From Planoprotostelium fungivorum (lineage: Eukaryota; Evosea; Variosea; Cavosteliida; Cavosteliaceae): DNA of 64,000 nucleotides. Within the stretch, counting starts at the first letter, position 1. The number at the start of each line of letters is the position of its first letter. Shown here in pieces: positions 1-11,600 of the stretch. The stretch spans positions 105,180-169,179 of the forward strand of contig MDYQ01000036.1 of assembly GCA_003024175.1 (NCBI GenBank). The letters run 5' to 3'. The notes beneath the pieces are model-generated. The model saw nothing but the letters and a program-made list of their open reading frames with translations, was not told the DNA's origin and made no database searches. Position numbers and translations under genes: made by a program.

Positions 1-103
1 TGATACCGTCTATGTCATCATCACATGGTACACATCATCAGAACACATCGCATCACATACATCATCATGAGACATGCAACACCACATCGGCGATCTGATC
101 CGA

Positions 104-489
104 TCACGATGACATCTCTGATGATCCGATCAGATCAAATACGGTAACGCACCAGACACGGCCGACATACCAGTGGAAGATCTACAATCGAGGGTGATCA
201 TCAGTGTCCATAAGCATCTCACTCTCTTCAGTCTGCAGAGTTGGGCATCACCGATCTGTCTGAATTTTACAGCAGCGACCTCTTCAAGAAGAACAACTTT
301 CACCTCGATCGGTCGTCCAAGGTCATCAAGAAGATTTTTGTTTGATAAAGAAGCTCTCTGTGTTACGATTGTGATGTTCGTTACGCGTCTCACTTGTGGT
401 CGATGTTGGAACGAAAAAAACCTAGTCACGGGCTGTAAGATGGTAGCCGTGAGAGGTTGATCGGTCAGCAGTGACAGTTCGTTGTCCAA
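104..489 (-). CDS. Possible small hypothetical protein
   Basis: An ATG at 489 opens an ORF on the minus strand. Two GTGAG...AG segments inside it look like introns of about 40 nt, one ending in TTGTAG like many introns in this window. Spliced, they give roughly 100 residues ending at a TGA near 104. The middle (about residues 35-65) looks like ordinary globular sequence, for example DDLGRPIEVKVVLLEEV. I recognise no family, signal peptide or clear membrane span. The plus strand is also open here, so this could be a chance ORF. It lies downstream of the amine oxidase gene on the same strand. Confidence 0.3.
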
Positions 490-683
490 TACCCAGTGTC
501 ATAGATGAATCGATCTTTGTGCAGAGTGACCGATCGGTGTCAGTGATGCAAACCTATCAGCATCCAACAAGGCTGGATTCACAATTTGATGATGTGATGA
601 AGAGATGTCGATGTGCCGCAGTTTACAAGTGTTGTGACGCACGATGATCAAGCGAAGAGATCGGATCCTTTATTCCCCATCTC

Positions 684-2137
684 TTAACGAAGAGAAGACA
701 AGATCTCAGCGGCCACTCTGTACCCCGATCGAACGGCTCCCTCCATGTAACCGGACCACTCTTCACTCGTTGCCTCTCCAGCAAAGTGAAGGTTACCCAA
801 TGTCTTTGTCCTCGTCTCGTCTTGGAACTGAAAGAGGACACCGGGTGGATTGTACGAACCGTACGCTCCATGAGCGAACTCGTCTTCGGCCCAGACTTTC
901 TCGTGGAACTCGGTGAAATTTCCGGCCGAAGGGCCGTACAGCTGGACCAAGAGGTCGACGGCTTGGAGCTGACGCTCTTCTTTAGACAGCTGAGCGAGCT
1001 GACGCGCGCGAGAGCCGATCATGAGACCGATGATGATACCTTCGCTTCCATCTGGAGGCGAGTTGTCGTAGGTCACGACAAAGGGACTGTTTTCTTCGGG
1101 CAGGAGGGCCTGGCCGTTGCTACCGGTTTCCCGCCAAAAAGGTGTGTCGTAAACGATGTTCATCTTGATGACGTTGCCCATCGGCTGTCTCTGAAGGAGC
1201 TGGACGAGAGGTGCGGGGAGATATGGAGAGAACTGGATGCTGCTGATGGTGGGTCTAGGTAATGTGACGACCACGTGCTTCGCTTCGTATCGCCCGAGGT
1301 CACTGTGAACGATGAAAGATCCTCCGGACTCCTCGATGCAAACCACTTTCTCTTTGAGATGGACGATGGCGCCGAGATCTTTCGCCATGGCGATGCTGAT
1401 GGACTGAGGTCCCTGTTTGAATCTCGTATCTTGAGCGCCATCGAGAACAGCGTCGAGGCCGCCGGAGCTGGCGATGAGGCTCAAGAGATCGAGAAGACTG
1501 ACGGAACCGACGTCCTCTCCGTAGACGGCCTTGAGCGCCATGCGAACGACCTGCTTGGCCTCTAAAGTCCACATGTTGGCTTCGATCCAGCTGCCGATGG
1601 AATTCTCGTCGTATTCTTTGGCCGATGGAGTGTTCCAGGGTCTCTCCTTGTCCACATTGTTGACGCGATTGAGTTTGTAGCGGGCCTGAAGAAGATCTGC
1701 CTTGGCCAGCAGCCCGATGGGAGGAACGTCTCCTGAATAGCGAGTGTTCTGTCCGTTCCAACGATAAGTCACATCTCCTTTGGTGTACATGTCGAACGTC
1801 TCGATGCCCAATGCTCGGCTGAGATTGAACATCTCGTCTTGACCTGGGCCGATCCACTGGCCACCCATTTCTAAGACGTTGCCCTTTGAAGTCTTCACGT
1901 CCAGTGTGCGACCCCCGACCCGATCTTGAGCCTCTAAGACGAGGATGTTGTCCTTTCCGGCTTGGTGTAACCTTCGGGCAGTGGATAAACCAGACAATCC
2001 TCCACCCACGATGATGGCATCGTAGAGGTGACCGTCTGCAATCGGTTTGGCTGACGGATGTGAGGCGATGGTTAGAAACAGTGTGGATCACCTGCGATAC
2101 AGACCACAAGAGCGACCAATACAAAGACACTCCGCAT
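684..2137 (-). CDS. Flavin-dependent amine oxidase, secreted/lumenal
   Basis: This is a member of the flavin monoamine oxidase family, which oxidises amines to aldehydes using covalently or tightly bound FAD and O2. Exon 1 (2137-2092) encodes a hydrophobic start, MRSVFVLVALVVCIA, that looks like a signal peptide. A 41-nt intron (2051-2091, GTGATC...TCAG) follows, and the rest is one exon. The FAD-binding dinucleotide fold is clear at about residues 26-60: IIVGGGLSGLSTARRL, then an acidic strand end and DRVGGRT. The C-terminal FAD motif is present as HFAGEATS, followed by WSGYMEGAV near the end, typical of MAO-like enzymes. Total length is about 470 residues, near the family norm, so it is probably intact. 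The substrate cannot be told from sequence. The signal peptide suggests secretion or an endomembrane location, unlike outer-mitochondrial animal MAOs. Confidence 0.9.
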
Positions 2138-2493
2138 GCTGTTCGTGTTCGTATGGAATGCCAATACCGCGCATACTGGTCTATTGACGGTTGACAAGTC
2201 TACAATGACGGAAATAGCCGGAAGGGTCGATTGCAAATTGAAGGATGGATGTGACGTGAACATGATGATGATGTGGACAGAGTGACCACCCGTTGAACAC
2301 CTTTTTATCCATGTGATAATTTATTGTGTCGCTAACGAAGTCGGTTCGTACGCGACTAAATAATGCACGAGTGATGATTTCTGATGTCGATGCATCATAA
2401 ATAATCTGATGGATCTACCGAGAGCGTGATACGACGTCTTTTCATGTTCTTAACAGCCGGACAGGATCTCGAGAGGAAGGTGATATCATCACG
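2138..2493. other. Intergenic, no gene seen
   Basis: About 355 nt between the 3' end of the UPF0060 gene and the 5' end of the amine oxidase gene, both on the minus strand. It is AT-richer than the genes and probably holds the amine oxidase promoter. I see no ORF with coding character. Confidence 0.5.
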
Positions 2494-2951
2494 TCACAAT
2501 TGAGGGTTGATGTCGTCCTCGCCTTGTCCTCTGGGGACGAACATGATGAAGATCACTCCGATCATAACGATGACCCCTCCAATCAGATCCCATCGATCAG
2601 GTACACTGTCGAGTTCAGTTGAAGAAGTGATAATCAGCGATCATCTCACGTCTTGTCAAAGATGTAACCCCACAAGAAAGACATGGCCACGAAAATACCT
2701 CCATACGCTGCATAACTTCGAGAGAAACTGGTCTTCTGTAAAGTTGGAATGAAGCCATACGCGACTAAAATGAGACTGCCCAAGAGGGCCCACCACCACG
2801 GTCTCTTCTCTCTTATCGTCTGCCACACCAGCCATCCTCCACCGATCTCTGCGATGCCTGCCTCATCTTCAGATCACATCAGGAGACGTATACTCCCACC
2901 TGCTAATATGAAGATGAGAATAGAGACGAAAATCTGCAGCGCTGGGTTCAT
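2494..2951 (-). CDS. UPF0060/YnfA-family small membrane protein
   Basis: This is a four-helix membrane protein of the UPF0060 (YnfA) family, related to small multidrug transporters and best known from bacteria. I read three exons: from ATG 2951 ([18 protein letters not shown]), across a GTGGGA...GCAG intron to [22 protein letters not shown], and across a second intron (donor after FDK, about 2651) to [16 protein letters not shown] and the TGA at 2494. The family hallmarks are in order: a first helix, the AEIGG-WLVWQ-REKR block, [20 protein letters not shown], and RWDLIG with a last hydrophobic helix ending MFVPRG. Length is about 120 residues, slightly over the bacterial norm. The introns show it is a resident eukaryotic gene and not contamination. 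The transported substrate is unknown. No upstream in-frame Met is visible, so the start is well supported. Confidence 0.85.
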
Positions 2952-3070
2952 CTCGTTCAAGATGATTCTGGTCTGACTACCGATGTTTATTTTCTCGAAA
3001 TTCTCGGAATGTCAAACAGAAGACAACCATCGTGGTCCTTCATCTTCTAAACCACTTGTCATCGTCCTCT

Positions 3071-4868
3071 TTACTCTGGAATAGTCGTCTTCTCTCTCGG
3101 TGGTAATTGATTCAATTTCATCTGCAACACGATGGCAATCACAAGACATCCCAAACACATCATGAACGATGTCGAGTGGCTCTGACTTCCCGCCTGATTT
3201 CAAGTCAATCAACCACCCATCCAAACGATCTCGTCTTTCACCTGTGTGAGAACAAAGACGACGATGAGATTGAGGGGGATCCGGGCAAAGTTCATCACCC
3301 CCGAGCGGCAGCTCTCGGGTATCATGCGACTCCGAATGGTGCCGTAGCAGGGCCAATACACTCCACAGCACATTTCGAAGACGAGAAAGGCCGGAAGATT
3401 CACGTAGAGGTTCTAAAGAGTCACCGTCATCATGATGTCCGTGTCGGCGTGACGATCACCTCGAAGAGGATAGGAACGGATAGTGTCAGAGCGGAAACAC
3501 ACAGCATGATGGTTGCGACAGTTTCTGTGGTGAAGAGGTGACGCTCGCTGATGATGGAGAAGACGGACGAGCCGATCATGAGAGAGACCATGAAGCAAGC
3601 AAAGACAAGACCCAATGGAATCTGTACGCTGGCATCGGGCCTAGTAGAAGTCAGAGATATTGCGAAGAATTCATCTTACGTCAGTACAGGAGTCCACATG
3701 AACACAAAAGTGTACATAGCAGCTTCGAAGAAAGATTGGATGAGGCACAGCAATACGATCCTAACGTCTGATTGGGTCAGCGGCGTAACTGCGTACCGTA
3801 CTTACCCTTACGTATGGCCTCCCACGCACCATCGAATGTGGACCAGAATTGTACGTTCTCGTCTCCAAAATTTTCACTCCACTGAGAATGAGCCAGAACG
3901 ATCTGCGATGATCATCAACATCACGAACATGGGCATCACACGATGACCTCGAGTGATGAAACATGACATGGATGACGATGATGTGGTGTGGATGGAGAGA
4001 GATCGATGAGAGAACATGCATCACCATGATCGCCAGCAAGATGATCGACAAACCGAAAGGTGCGACGTAACCAAAAGTATCTGCCACGGCCGACGCAGCG
4101 AGACCAGCTGATGATTCCATCAGACGATCTCATCCATCATCTCATTTGGACTCACCCGTGATAGCAACGACTCCGTTATAGAAGGAAGTGAGAGAGAAAG
4201 TCAAACTCAACAGATTCTCTCCAAAGCCTCTCTGTGTTGGGTCACGAGATGTTCTATCCGATGCAATCATCCATCCACCTTGTGATGTTCGGCGACCATC
4301 CATGCCTCTAAGACGGAGAAGAGGAGAGAGGTGGAGATACCTCCCAATATCCTTCCAAGCATGAGGACCCAAAAGTGATTGATGTATTTAGTAAGACAGG
4401 AGAGGATGTATGAGATTCCGAAGACGATGGTCAACCTCTTTCGGCCACTGCATCATCTGTGAATCACATAGAAGATGAATGACGTAGGTGTATGTTAATC
4501 TCGTGGACGTGTCTGTGACTCACTATTTATCTGCCAATGTCCCAACGAAAGTACCAAAGATGGCGCCTGATAAGAATCCTCCCACAAATAGTTGACTGAT
4601 CTCCTCTTGGCTGAAGTCGTAAGATGAATACAATTTATATACATAAGGTCCCTGCAGCCAATCGGCTCCTGTTTGATATCAGATGCGATTCCACTTGACA
4701 CTCACCCATTGCCAACAGATAGACGATCAGATACCGGTATTGGAAGGATCGAAAGCCATCGTCTTGTGATGCTCTAGTATCCTTCCCCTGCAGACGTCGT
4801 ATGAAGATGCAAAGGAGGACAAGTCCGATGAACAGAACAGTGATCTGATTCGCGTGACTCTCAATCAT
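3071..4868 (-). CDS. MFS transporter, MFSD5/molybdate-anion transporter-like
   Basis: This is a major facilitator protein of the MFSD5 type, whose algal homologue (MOT2) takes up molybdate. It has about seven exons with short introns. The N-terminal helix (VLFIGLVLLCIFI) is followed by FQYRYLIVYLLAMGADWLQ-GPY-like text, then a GAIFGTFVG segment, the LGRILGG-STSLLFS-LEAW motif, an NWGEN motif and a first-half end. The second half contains FACFMVSLMIGSSVFS, then CCGVYWPCYGTIRSRMIPES-RSGVMNF-RIPLN, matching the conserved second-half block of the human protein. It ends at a TAA at 3071 after QLPPREKTTIPE. The start is either ATG 4868 or an in-frame Met at 4907; I chose 4868 because it leads directly into the first membrane helix. 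Substrate assignment rests on homology only. Confidence 0.85.
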
Positions 4869-5501
<633 letters not shown>

Positions 5502-5921
5502 GAGATCGCTCTACCTCGTGGCCTTCGCGGCTCTACCAAACAACAATGGTGTTATTCAACACCACCACTAGCACTCTGGTCAAAGCCGCAAGCTTTATAT
5601 AAATTTATGATCGATCTGTACTGCCTATTGCTTCTGTTGCGTCTGTGTTCCAAGGTCCAGTCGTTGTGAAAGGATTGTTCAGGACAGCTGGCTCCAGGCC
5701 TCTTGACCACCCGATCGAAGCTAGAAGCATCGCCGAGGCAGTCGAGCGAGCTATCTCTAAAGAGGTCTCTCCATCGCCTGAGAACCCAACTCTCCAATCT
5801 CCGAGTACGGATATTCGCTTTTTGTTTTGTGACATCTACAACCGCGGGAGATGTCGCACGTAGGATATCATAAAAACCACATCATCTGATCCGTCAGCCG
5901 TATCGATCACCACGCACAAAC
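5502..5921. other. Intergenic, no gene supported
   Basis: Between H4 and the Sm-G gene. Both strands carry short open frames (for example 5605-5835 minus and 5645-5863 plus), but neither resembles a known protein or has clear splice structure. A TATATAAATT run lies near 5596, too far from the Sm-G start to be called its TATA box with confidence. Confidence 0.4.
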
Positions 5922-6272
5922 ATGTCTAAGTCCGGAGTTGATTTGAAGAAGTATCTGGATAAGTCCTTGAGCAGTGAGTAGTAGACCTATGCGCTCATAT
6001 AGCCCAACTGAATCTTTTCAGTTGGGATGAACGGAAACCGTAAGGTTATTGGAATTCTGAGAGGTTACGATCAATTCATGAACCTCGTTTTGGAGGATGC
6101 CGTCGAGCAGGTGTCCGCCTCAGAGAAGAACGAGATCGGCATGGTGGTGAGTGAAATCGACTAATACGATCCTTTGCAGGAGATAAAGGAGGAGAACTGA
6201 TATAGAAAATAGGTCATCCGTGGAAACAGCGTCGTGATGATGGAGCCACTCGAGAGACTTGACCCTTCATAA
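5922..6272 (+). CDS. SNRPG: Small nuclear ribonucleoprotein Sm-G
   Basis: Sm-G is one of the seven Sm-ring proteins that bind the Sm site of spliceosomal U1, U2, U4 and U5 snRNAs. Three exons: 5922-5973, 6022-6146 and 6213-6272, with introns of 48 and 66 nt. The product is about 78 residues, near the family norm. It opens MSKSGVDLKKYLDKSLS, and the Sm1 motif runs through GMNGNRKVIGILRGYDQFMNLVLEDAVE. The Sm2 motif is MVVIRGNSVVMMEPLERL. The IRGNS and GYDQFMN signatures distinguish it from LSm7. The start is fixed by the short N-terminus typical of Sm-G. The complete copy lies on the left side of the N at 6694; a second, 5'-truncated copy follows on the right. Confidence 0.95.
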
Positions 6273-6399
6273 AAGTGTATCTCTTATTTTTGCATCTCGA
6301 GCGTGAGACGAATACGAAAAGATCTCATTCCACGATTACACATCTTTCATGTCTTCCATTACACCGCGTTGCCATGTCCAAAGACGTTTGTAGATTCGT

Positions 6400-6693
6400 T
6401 TATGAATGAAACTGCCGCTGTTTGATCTGGAGGATCCTCTCTTGAGCTCTCGCCCTCAGAGCTGCCCTCTCATCTGAGGTCAAACTGCCCACGTTCAAGG
6501 CAGTGATCGACCTGATGTCGATTCCCGACTTTGGCTCTTCATCTGATCCTGAACCTCCATCATCTCCTGCAGCCGTTAGACGTGCCATCACCGTCACATC
6601 CAACTCACCCTTCTTCTCTTTGTACAATTTATCTGTCTTCGCTAATGTTGTATCTGGGTTCGGGGTATCTTCACCGTCTTCATCGTCCGAGTC
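6400..6693 (-). CDS. Partial copy of the Lys/Glu-rich protein gene (3' end)
   Basis: This is the C-terminal part of the gene found complete at 7213-8461, cut off by the N at 6694. It reads from DSDDEDGEDTPNPDTT through the basic-helical end SDERAALRARAQERILQ to the stop at 6400. Against the complete copy it differs by whole-codon changes: an extra Glu in the acidic run, a missing Val before DKLYKEKK, and an extra Gly-Ser before DEEPKSG. Indels confined to whole codons suggest that both copies are, or were, functional alleles and not decay. It most likely represents the second haplotype of one locus. Confidence 0.75.
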   Translation of the reverse strand, partial: DSDDEDGEDTPNPDTTLAKTDKLYKEKKGELDVTVMARLTAAGDDGGSGSDEEPKSGIDIRSITALNVGSLTSDERAALRARAQERILQIKQRQFHS

Positions 6694-6694
6694 N
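6694..6694. other. Assembly gap (single N)
   Basis: The only ambiguous base in the window, lying exactly at the junction of the two duplicated segments. It truncates one gene copy on each side. Confidence 0.95.
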
Positions 6695-7006
6695 TAAGTC
6701 CTTGAGCAGTGAGTAGTAGACCTATGCGCTCATATAGCCCAACTGAATCTTTTCAGTTGGGATGAACGGAAACCGTAAGGTTATTGGAATTCTGAGAGGT
6801 TACGATCAATTCATGAACCTCGTCTTGGAGGACGCCGTCGAGCAGGTGTCCGCCTCAGAGAAGAACGAGATCGGCATGGTGGTGAGTGAAATCGACAATA
6901 CGATCCTTTGCAGGAGACGAAGGAGAGGAACTGATATAGAAAATAGGTCATCCGCGGAAACAGCGTCGTGATGATGGAGCCACTCGAGAGACTTGACCCT
7001 TCATAA
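6695..7006 (+). CDS. SNRPG: Sm-G, 5'-truncated second copy
   Basis: Continues the duplicated segment: the last codons of exon 1 (6695-6708), intron 6709-6756, exon 2 6757-6881, intron 6882-6946 and exon 3 6947-7006. The encoded residues from GMNGNRKVIG to the stop are the same as in the complete copy; the coding differences seen are synonymous (for example GTTTTGGAGGATGCC against GTCTTGGAGGACGCC). The first 13 codons are missing because the sequence starts at the N. Best explained as the other allele, not a paralogue. Confidence 0.85.
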
Positions 7007-7212
7007 AAGTGTATCTCTTATTTTTGCATCTCGAGCGTGAGACGAATATCGAAACAAACCTCCATCCTTTATATACTGTTCCATCATCGCATAGGAAGCC
7101 CGCTGAATCCATTTCACTTTCAGAACATGAAAAGATCTCATTCCACGATTACACATCTTTCATGTCTTCCATTACACCGCGTTGCCATGTCCAAAGACGT
7201 TTGTAGATTCGT

Positions 7213-8461
7213 TTATGAATGAAACTGCCGCTGTTTGATCTGGAGGATCCTCTCTTGAGCTCTCGCCCTCAGAGCTGCCCTCTCATCTGAGGTCAAACTG
7301 CCCACGTTCAAGGCAGTGATCGACCTGATGTCGATTCCCGACTTTGGCTCTTCATCTGATCCTCCATCATCTCCTGCAGCCGTTAGACGTGCCATCACCG
7401 TCACATCCAACTCACCCTTCTTCTCTTTGTACAATTTATCTACTGTCTTCGCTAATGTTGTATCTGGGTTTGGGGTATCTTCACCATCATCGTCCGAGTC
7501 GTCCTGTATGAGGTGAGATGACATTGTCCAGAGACACCTCTTTAGCCCCACCTCTTCTTCTTCCTCTTCCTCTTCTTCAGCTTCGTCTTTAGAGTCGTCT
7601 GCATCGCTGATCAACTGTTGGATCTTCTCTTTCGTTTCCTCCACAGGAATACCTGAAGAGGGTTGGTTTAGATGTTGGGTAATAAGAGCTCACCCAGGCT
7701 GATGAGATGATGTTCGAGGATGGTCTTCAGCTGTAAGACTATCTCTGGGCTGCTGCATGCCTTCAAGAGGGCCAAAAACTTCTCTCGTACGTCGTCGTCG
7801 TTGGCATTAGAAGTCGTCGGTTGATCCTCCGTCGCATCTTCAGAAGGAGCCAAAACGTCGGTGCTTTCATCAGCTGGTGCCTATTGAAATCAGAATACAG
7901 ATGCACTGAGATCTGAATCACCTTCTTCTTCTTCACGACCTTCTTGACTGTCGAAACTTCTTCTCCGACTTCATTTGAGGATGATGTCTTCTTCGGTTTC
8001 GTTATGACGTTCCCATCTTGGTCTTTGACTACTTTCTTCACCTATCACGCGTTCACATTCCATCTCGATCTCACTCCTCACCTTCTTCTTCACCACAGGG
8101 TTACCATCCTTGTCTGTCTTCTTCTCCGCCTTGTCTTTGGGTTCTTTATCGCTTGTTACCTTCTTCACCTTCTTCACTACTTTGACTTTCTTCGGCTCTT
8201 CGGTGGCTGTGGGCGTAGCCATCGGTGACTTCGGCGTGCTAGGTCTTACGACTGGGGATCCAGGTGCCTTTTTGGGTGAACTGCTGCCTATCGTTACGTT
8301 TCCACTCGATGGCATCCTCTCTAAAGCTGGTGGCTTTTTATTCACGCTCTTTGTGGATACCACAGAGGTTCCGTCGGAGCTGACCTATAGAGGGTCAGTC
8401 AACGTTTTCAAGAGGATCGCGACACCTTCTTGACTTTCTTTACTTTCTTTGGCTCCTCCAT
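7213..8461 (-). CDS. Lys-rich / Glu-rich low-complexity protein, unknown function
   Basis: I read it from ATG 8461: MEEPKKVKKVKK, an intron, then VSSDGTSVV and a long Ser/Thr/Pro/Lys region with repeated KKVKVVKKVKKV and KKKVKKVVKDQDGN blocks. A short helical segment follows (DDVREKFLALLKA then LQLKTILEHHL), then an acidic run and a final basic helix (SDERAALRARAQERILQIK) before the stop at 7213. The acidic run probably contains an intron (about 7513-7560, GTGGGG...ACAG); its 48 nt keep the frame open. About 340 residues. Alternating Lys- and Glu-rich stretches suggest a nuclear or nucleic-acid-associated protein, but I recognise no domain. Convergent with the truncated Sm-G copy; the 3' half is duplicated across the N. 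Confidence 0.7.
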
Positions 8462-8621
8462 GCGTCGTTGATCGTGAGGGATATCCAATTGAACAGCCAG
8501 GCGATGCCGGTGTAGACAAGCTAAAAATAATTAGCCAGGGTCAAATCTGTCCGTCACAGCATATCTGATCCCATAGAGTCAGAAGCCTCCAGCAACAGAT
8601 GTCTGCAGTGTCGATCTCATT

Positions 8622-11600
8622 ATGACGGAGTATCAGGATGGCGAAGTCTATATAGATGTCGTCACACCAACGGAGAGGCTTCTTCCTGTAGCTTGGGAAG
8701 ATGTCCTCGTCAAAGAGATCGATTACAACAATAATGAGAAGGCCCGAAGGAGGACGGCTTCCGATGAAGAGGAGAAATTAGAACTGCTACAGGAGAGAGT
8801 TTATGAAGGATGCAGAGAGATCGAGGAGCTGTGGGACGTCCATTACGATCTCGGTCTAGGGAACGGCGTCCTACAAGTGTTAAATATGACCGTTGCAGAA
8901 CGCGCGATGAGAGAGTTTCGAAACTCTGTGCGTCCAATACAATTAGATCACAAACAAACCTTTGCTTATCACAAGGAGACCGGTGAGCTGCATCACATCA
9001 TCACATGTCTAATCCTTCAGGGATCAATCCTTTTCGAGATGAAGACACTCCCTCTACACCTTCTAGCACGGGACATTTCCTGTCGGGAGAGTTCACCACG
9101 AAAGAGAGGAAGGACAGAAACAGGGAGCAACTCAAGAGACAGATCGAAGATCTCGTGTCAAACGTGGTCACCGATGCATGTCTCATCCAATCTGAATCCG
9201 AAGAGAAACTGGCTCGACCGCTCGTCGACGCCGAAGTCTTGAGCTTCATTGAACGAGAGAGACAGAAGGACATTCTCATCGACACATTGAGAGGTGATCT
9301 CGTTCGCAAAGAGGACAACGTGTGACATGATGTCAGGTCAGCTCATCCGTAGAAATCGTTCTCTGGCCGAACAACGCACTGCATACATGAGAGAACTCCT
9401 CGTATTAAAGAACCAACTCAGTCGAAGAAAGGACCTGGGAGAAGAACCCGCACAGTGGGGTCAGTTTTGGAAGTACGATTTAGGCAGTTTAGAAGAGGCA
9501 ACACGAGAAGAGGCACCGGCGTCCACCACACCGTCTCACGTCATCATGAAGATGCAAGCACAATTCGATGCGGAGAAAGAAGAGATGCAGATGCGATTTG
9601 ATGATGAGATGGCTCTGGTCAACGATCAGCTCCTCAGCCAGCAGTTTTTGAGGGAGGCACAAGACAAAGACTTTCAATTGAAGATGAAGGAGATGAAATC
9701 GGAGACAGAAAAGAAGGTCAGTGTGTCACACATCTTCTGATCAGCTGATCATCGACAGCTCCTGACGACAAAAACTCTATTCGAAGAAGAGAAGAAGGCC
9801 ATCCAGATCACCATGGAAGAGACCCTGAGAAAGAACAAGGAGAGGTACAAGGACATCAAGAGGCGAAGTGGAGAAGAATCCGCCTCTCGCATCCGGACAC
9901 TCACCCAGAGAGAAGAATATCTCAAGGACAGTATCGAAACGTTGAAGGCTCAACATCGTCGTGAGCTGTCCGCCCGAGAGACAGAAGTCAAAGCCAAATC
10001 CATCGCCATAGAAGAGCTCAAGCAGAGGCTGATAAGCGCCAGCAGCACCAACAAGGAGAGGACGGACGCAGGCTATGTACAGATGAGATTGATCGAGAGA
10101 GAGAACGAGAGAAACGAAGAATTCAAGTTCATGTCGGCCTCCCTCTTGGAATCTAGAAACGAAGTTCTAAATCAGAGGACGAGGTTGGAGACGTCTGCCA
10201 TGATGTTCGAAGAGCTGTCGGTCAAGTATCTCACCTTGCTCGAAAACTTTAAAAAGTCCGAGCAGTCGCTGAAAGATGCCCAACAACTGGGTGTCGTTGG
10301 TAAGTGTGATCGAACTGAATGTTTGTCTCTGACGATCTCCGTTCCAGCTTCGAGTATGAGAGTGCAAGAGAAGGAGAAGAAGTCACTCATGACGGAGATC
10401 TCTTCCATACAAAAGGAGTTGCTCAAACGTCGCAATTCGATCAACAAGGGAAATCGTAAACCGGAGGTGATGTTTCTCTCAACGCCCTTCGCTGAATCCC
10501 ATCAGGATGACGAAGCCTTATCGCGACGACTTAAAATCGCCGAGAAATTGCTGGGCCAGAAGATTGTACAGATGGAGAATAACTCGGTGGAATTTCTAGA
10601 TCTCCTTCACCGCTTCGAAGAGTTCGAGGCGGAGTTGGACATGGTAGAAAAAGATGCCAAAACAGCTGGGGCAGTGGAAGAACTTCTCAAGTCTTCATAC
10701 AAGACCGGACCGGTCGACATAACCAACGCGAGCGTGGCAAAAATCAAAGGAAGTCTGGCGCGGCGAAACAGCTCCAAGGTACACGACACAAATGAAGATC
10801 GAGACTGATGTACGCAGGATGTAACGGAGGACGTCAAGAAGAAGGCATCGGCTGGACTGAAGAAAACACAGTCTAAACCTGCGTTGTTTCCAGGTCGAGC
10901 TGCATCTTCTTCCTCTCAACCGAATCTGAACCACAACTTGGAGCCCTCGAGGCCGGTGAGTGATGACCCACTTTCAATCGACACATCGTCATCCTTCGAT
11001 TACGATCATCTCCACTATCAATCATCACACCTTCACGTACTGAACGCATTCAGATCGCCATAGAGAAGATTAGAGCCGAGAGATTGGATGCACCAGAAGG
11101 GAGATTGAGAGCTGGATCCTCCCCTCCGGCCGTCAATTACTTTGATACTTCCGTAGGAACTCGTGGACATCGATCCATGTCCCGTCACCTCCAGTTACCG
11201 AACCCAGAAGTTTTTGGCGGGAACAGCCTCGACGAGGTACCTTCGCCCCGAACCATTTCCACGGAAGAAGACACGTCATCGAAGGGAGACACCTCTCAGT
11301 ATCTACCGGAGAGAGAGGATCAATCGACTCCATCCACGATCACCATCCATCTCCCCAGCAACTCTTCAGAAGTCCCGGACGACACTGCACCTAGTGGCGT
11401 CACTATCAGTCCCAGTCACTCCACCCTCTTGGCGATACCGCAAGAACAAGCTGGAAGGAGATCGAGATCCGTCAGCCTACGCATTCCAGAAGACATCGAA
11501 GTCATGGGACAGCCCTCTCCACGTCTCTCACCGCGCCGCATCGATCCAGCTTTGGAGGAGATGAAGAGGGAGGGAGCTTCAACGAAGAGAGCTTTAGAGG

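Larger units (their letters stand above)
5960..7500 (+). repeat. Tandem duplication joined at a single N (haplotype contig join)
   Basis: Bases 5960-6693 and 6695 to about 7500 are two copies of the same segment, from the middle of Sm-G exon 1 to the acidic region of the neighbouring minus gene. They match closely but not exactly: scattered synonymous substitutions, three whole-codon indels, and about 79 extra bases near 7050-7129 in the right copy. The join is marked by one N at 6694. The left copy completes Sm-G and breaks the minus gene; the right copy does the reverse. That is what two overlapping allelic contigs placed end to end would look like. Confidence 0.85.

Noticed and set aside
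5510-5560. Histone 3' stem-loop after H4
   Set aside because: Only a three-base-pair GCC/GGC hairpin is present and the conserved loop and flank are missing.
8460-8620. Extra upstream exon for the coiled-coil gene at 8622
   Set aside because: Stops in all frames and no in-phase donor; ATG 8622 gives a good start by itself.
9001-9318. Minus-strand ORF opposite the coiled-coil gene
   Set aside because: Shadow of a plus-strand exon whose spliced reading is clearly better.
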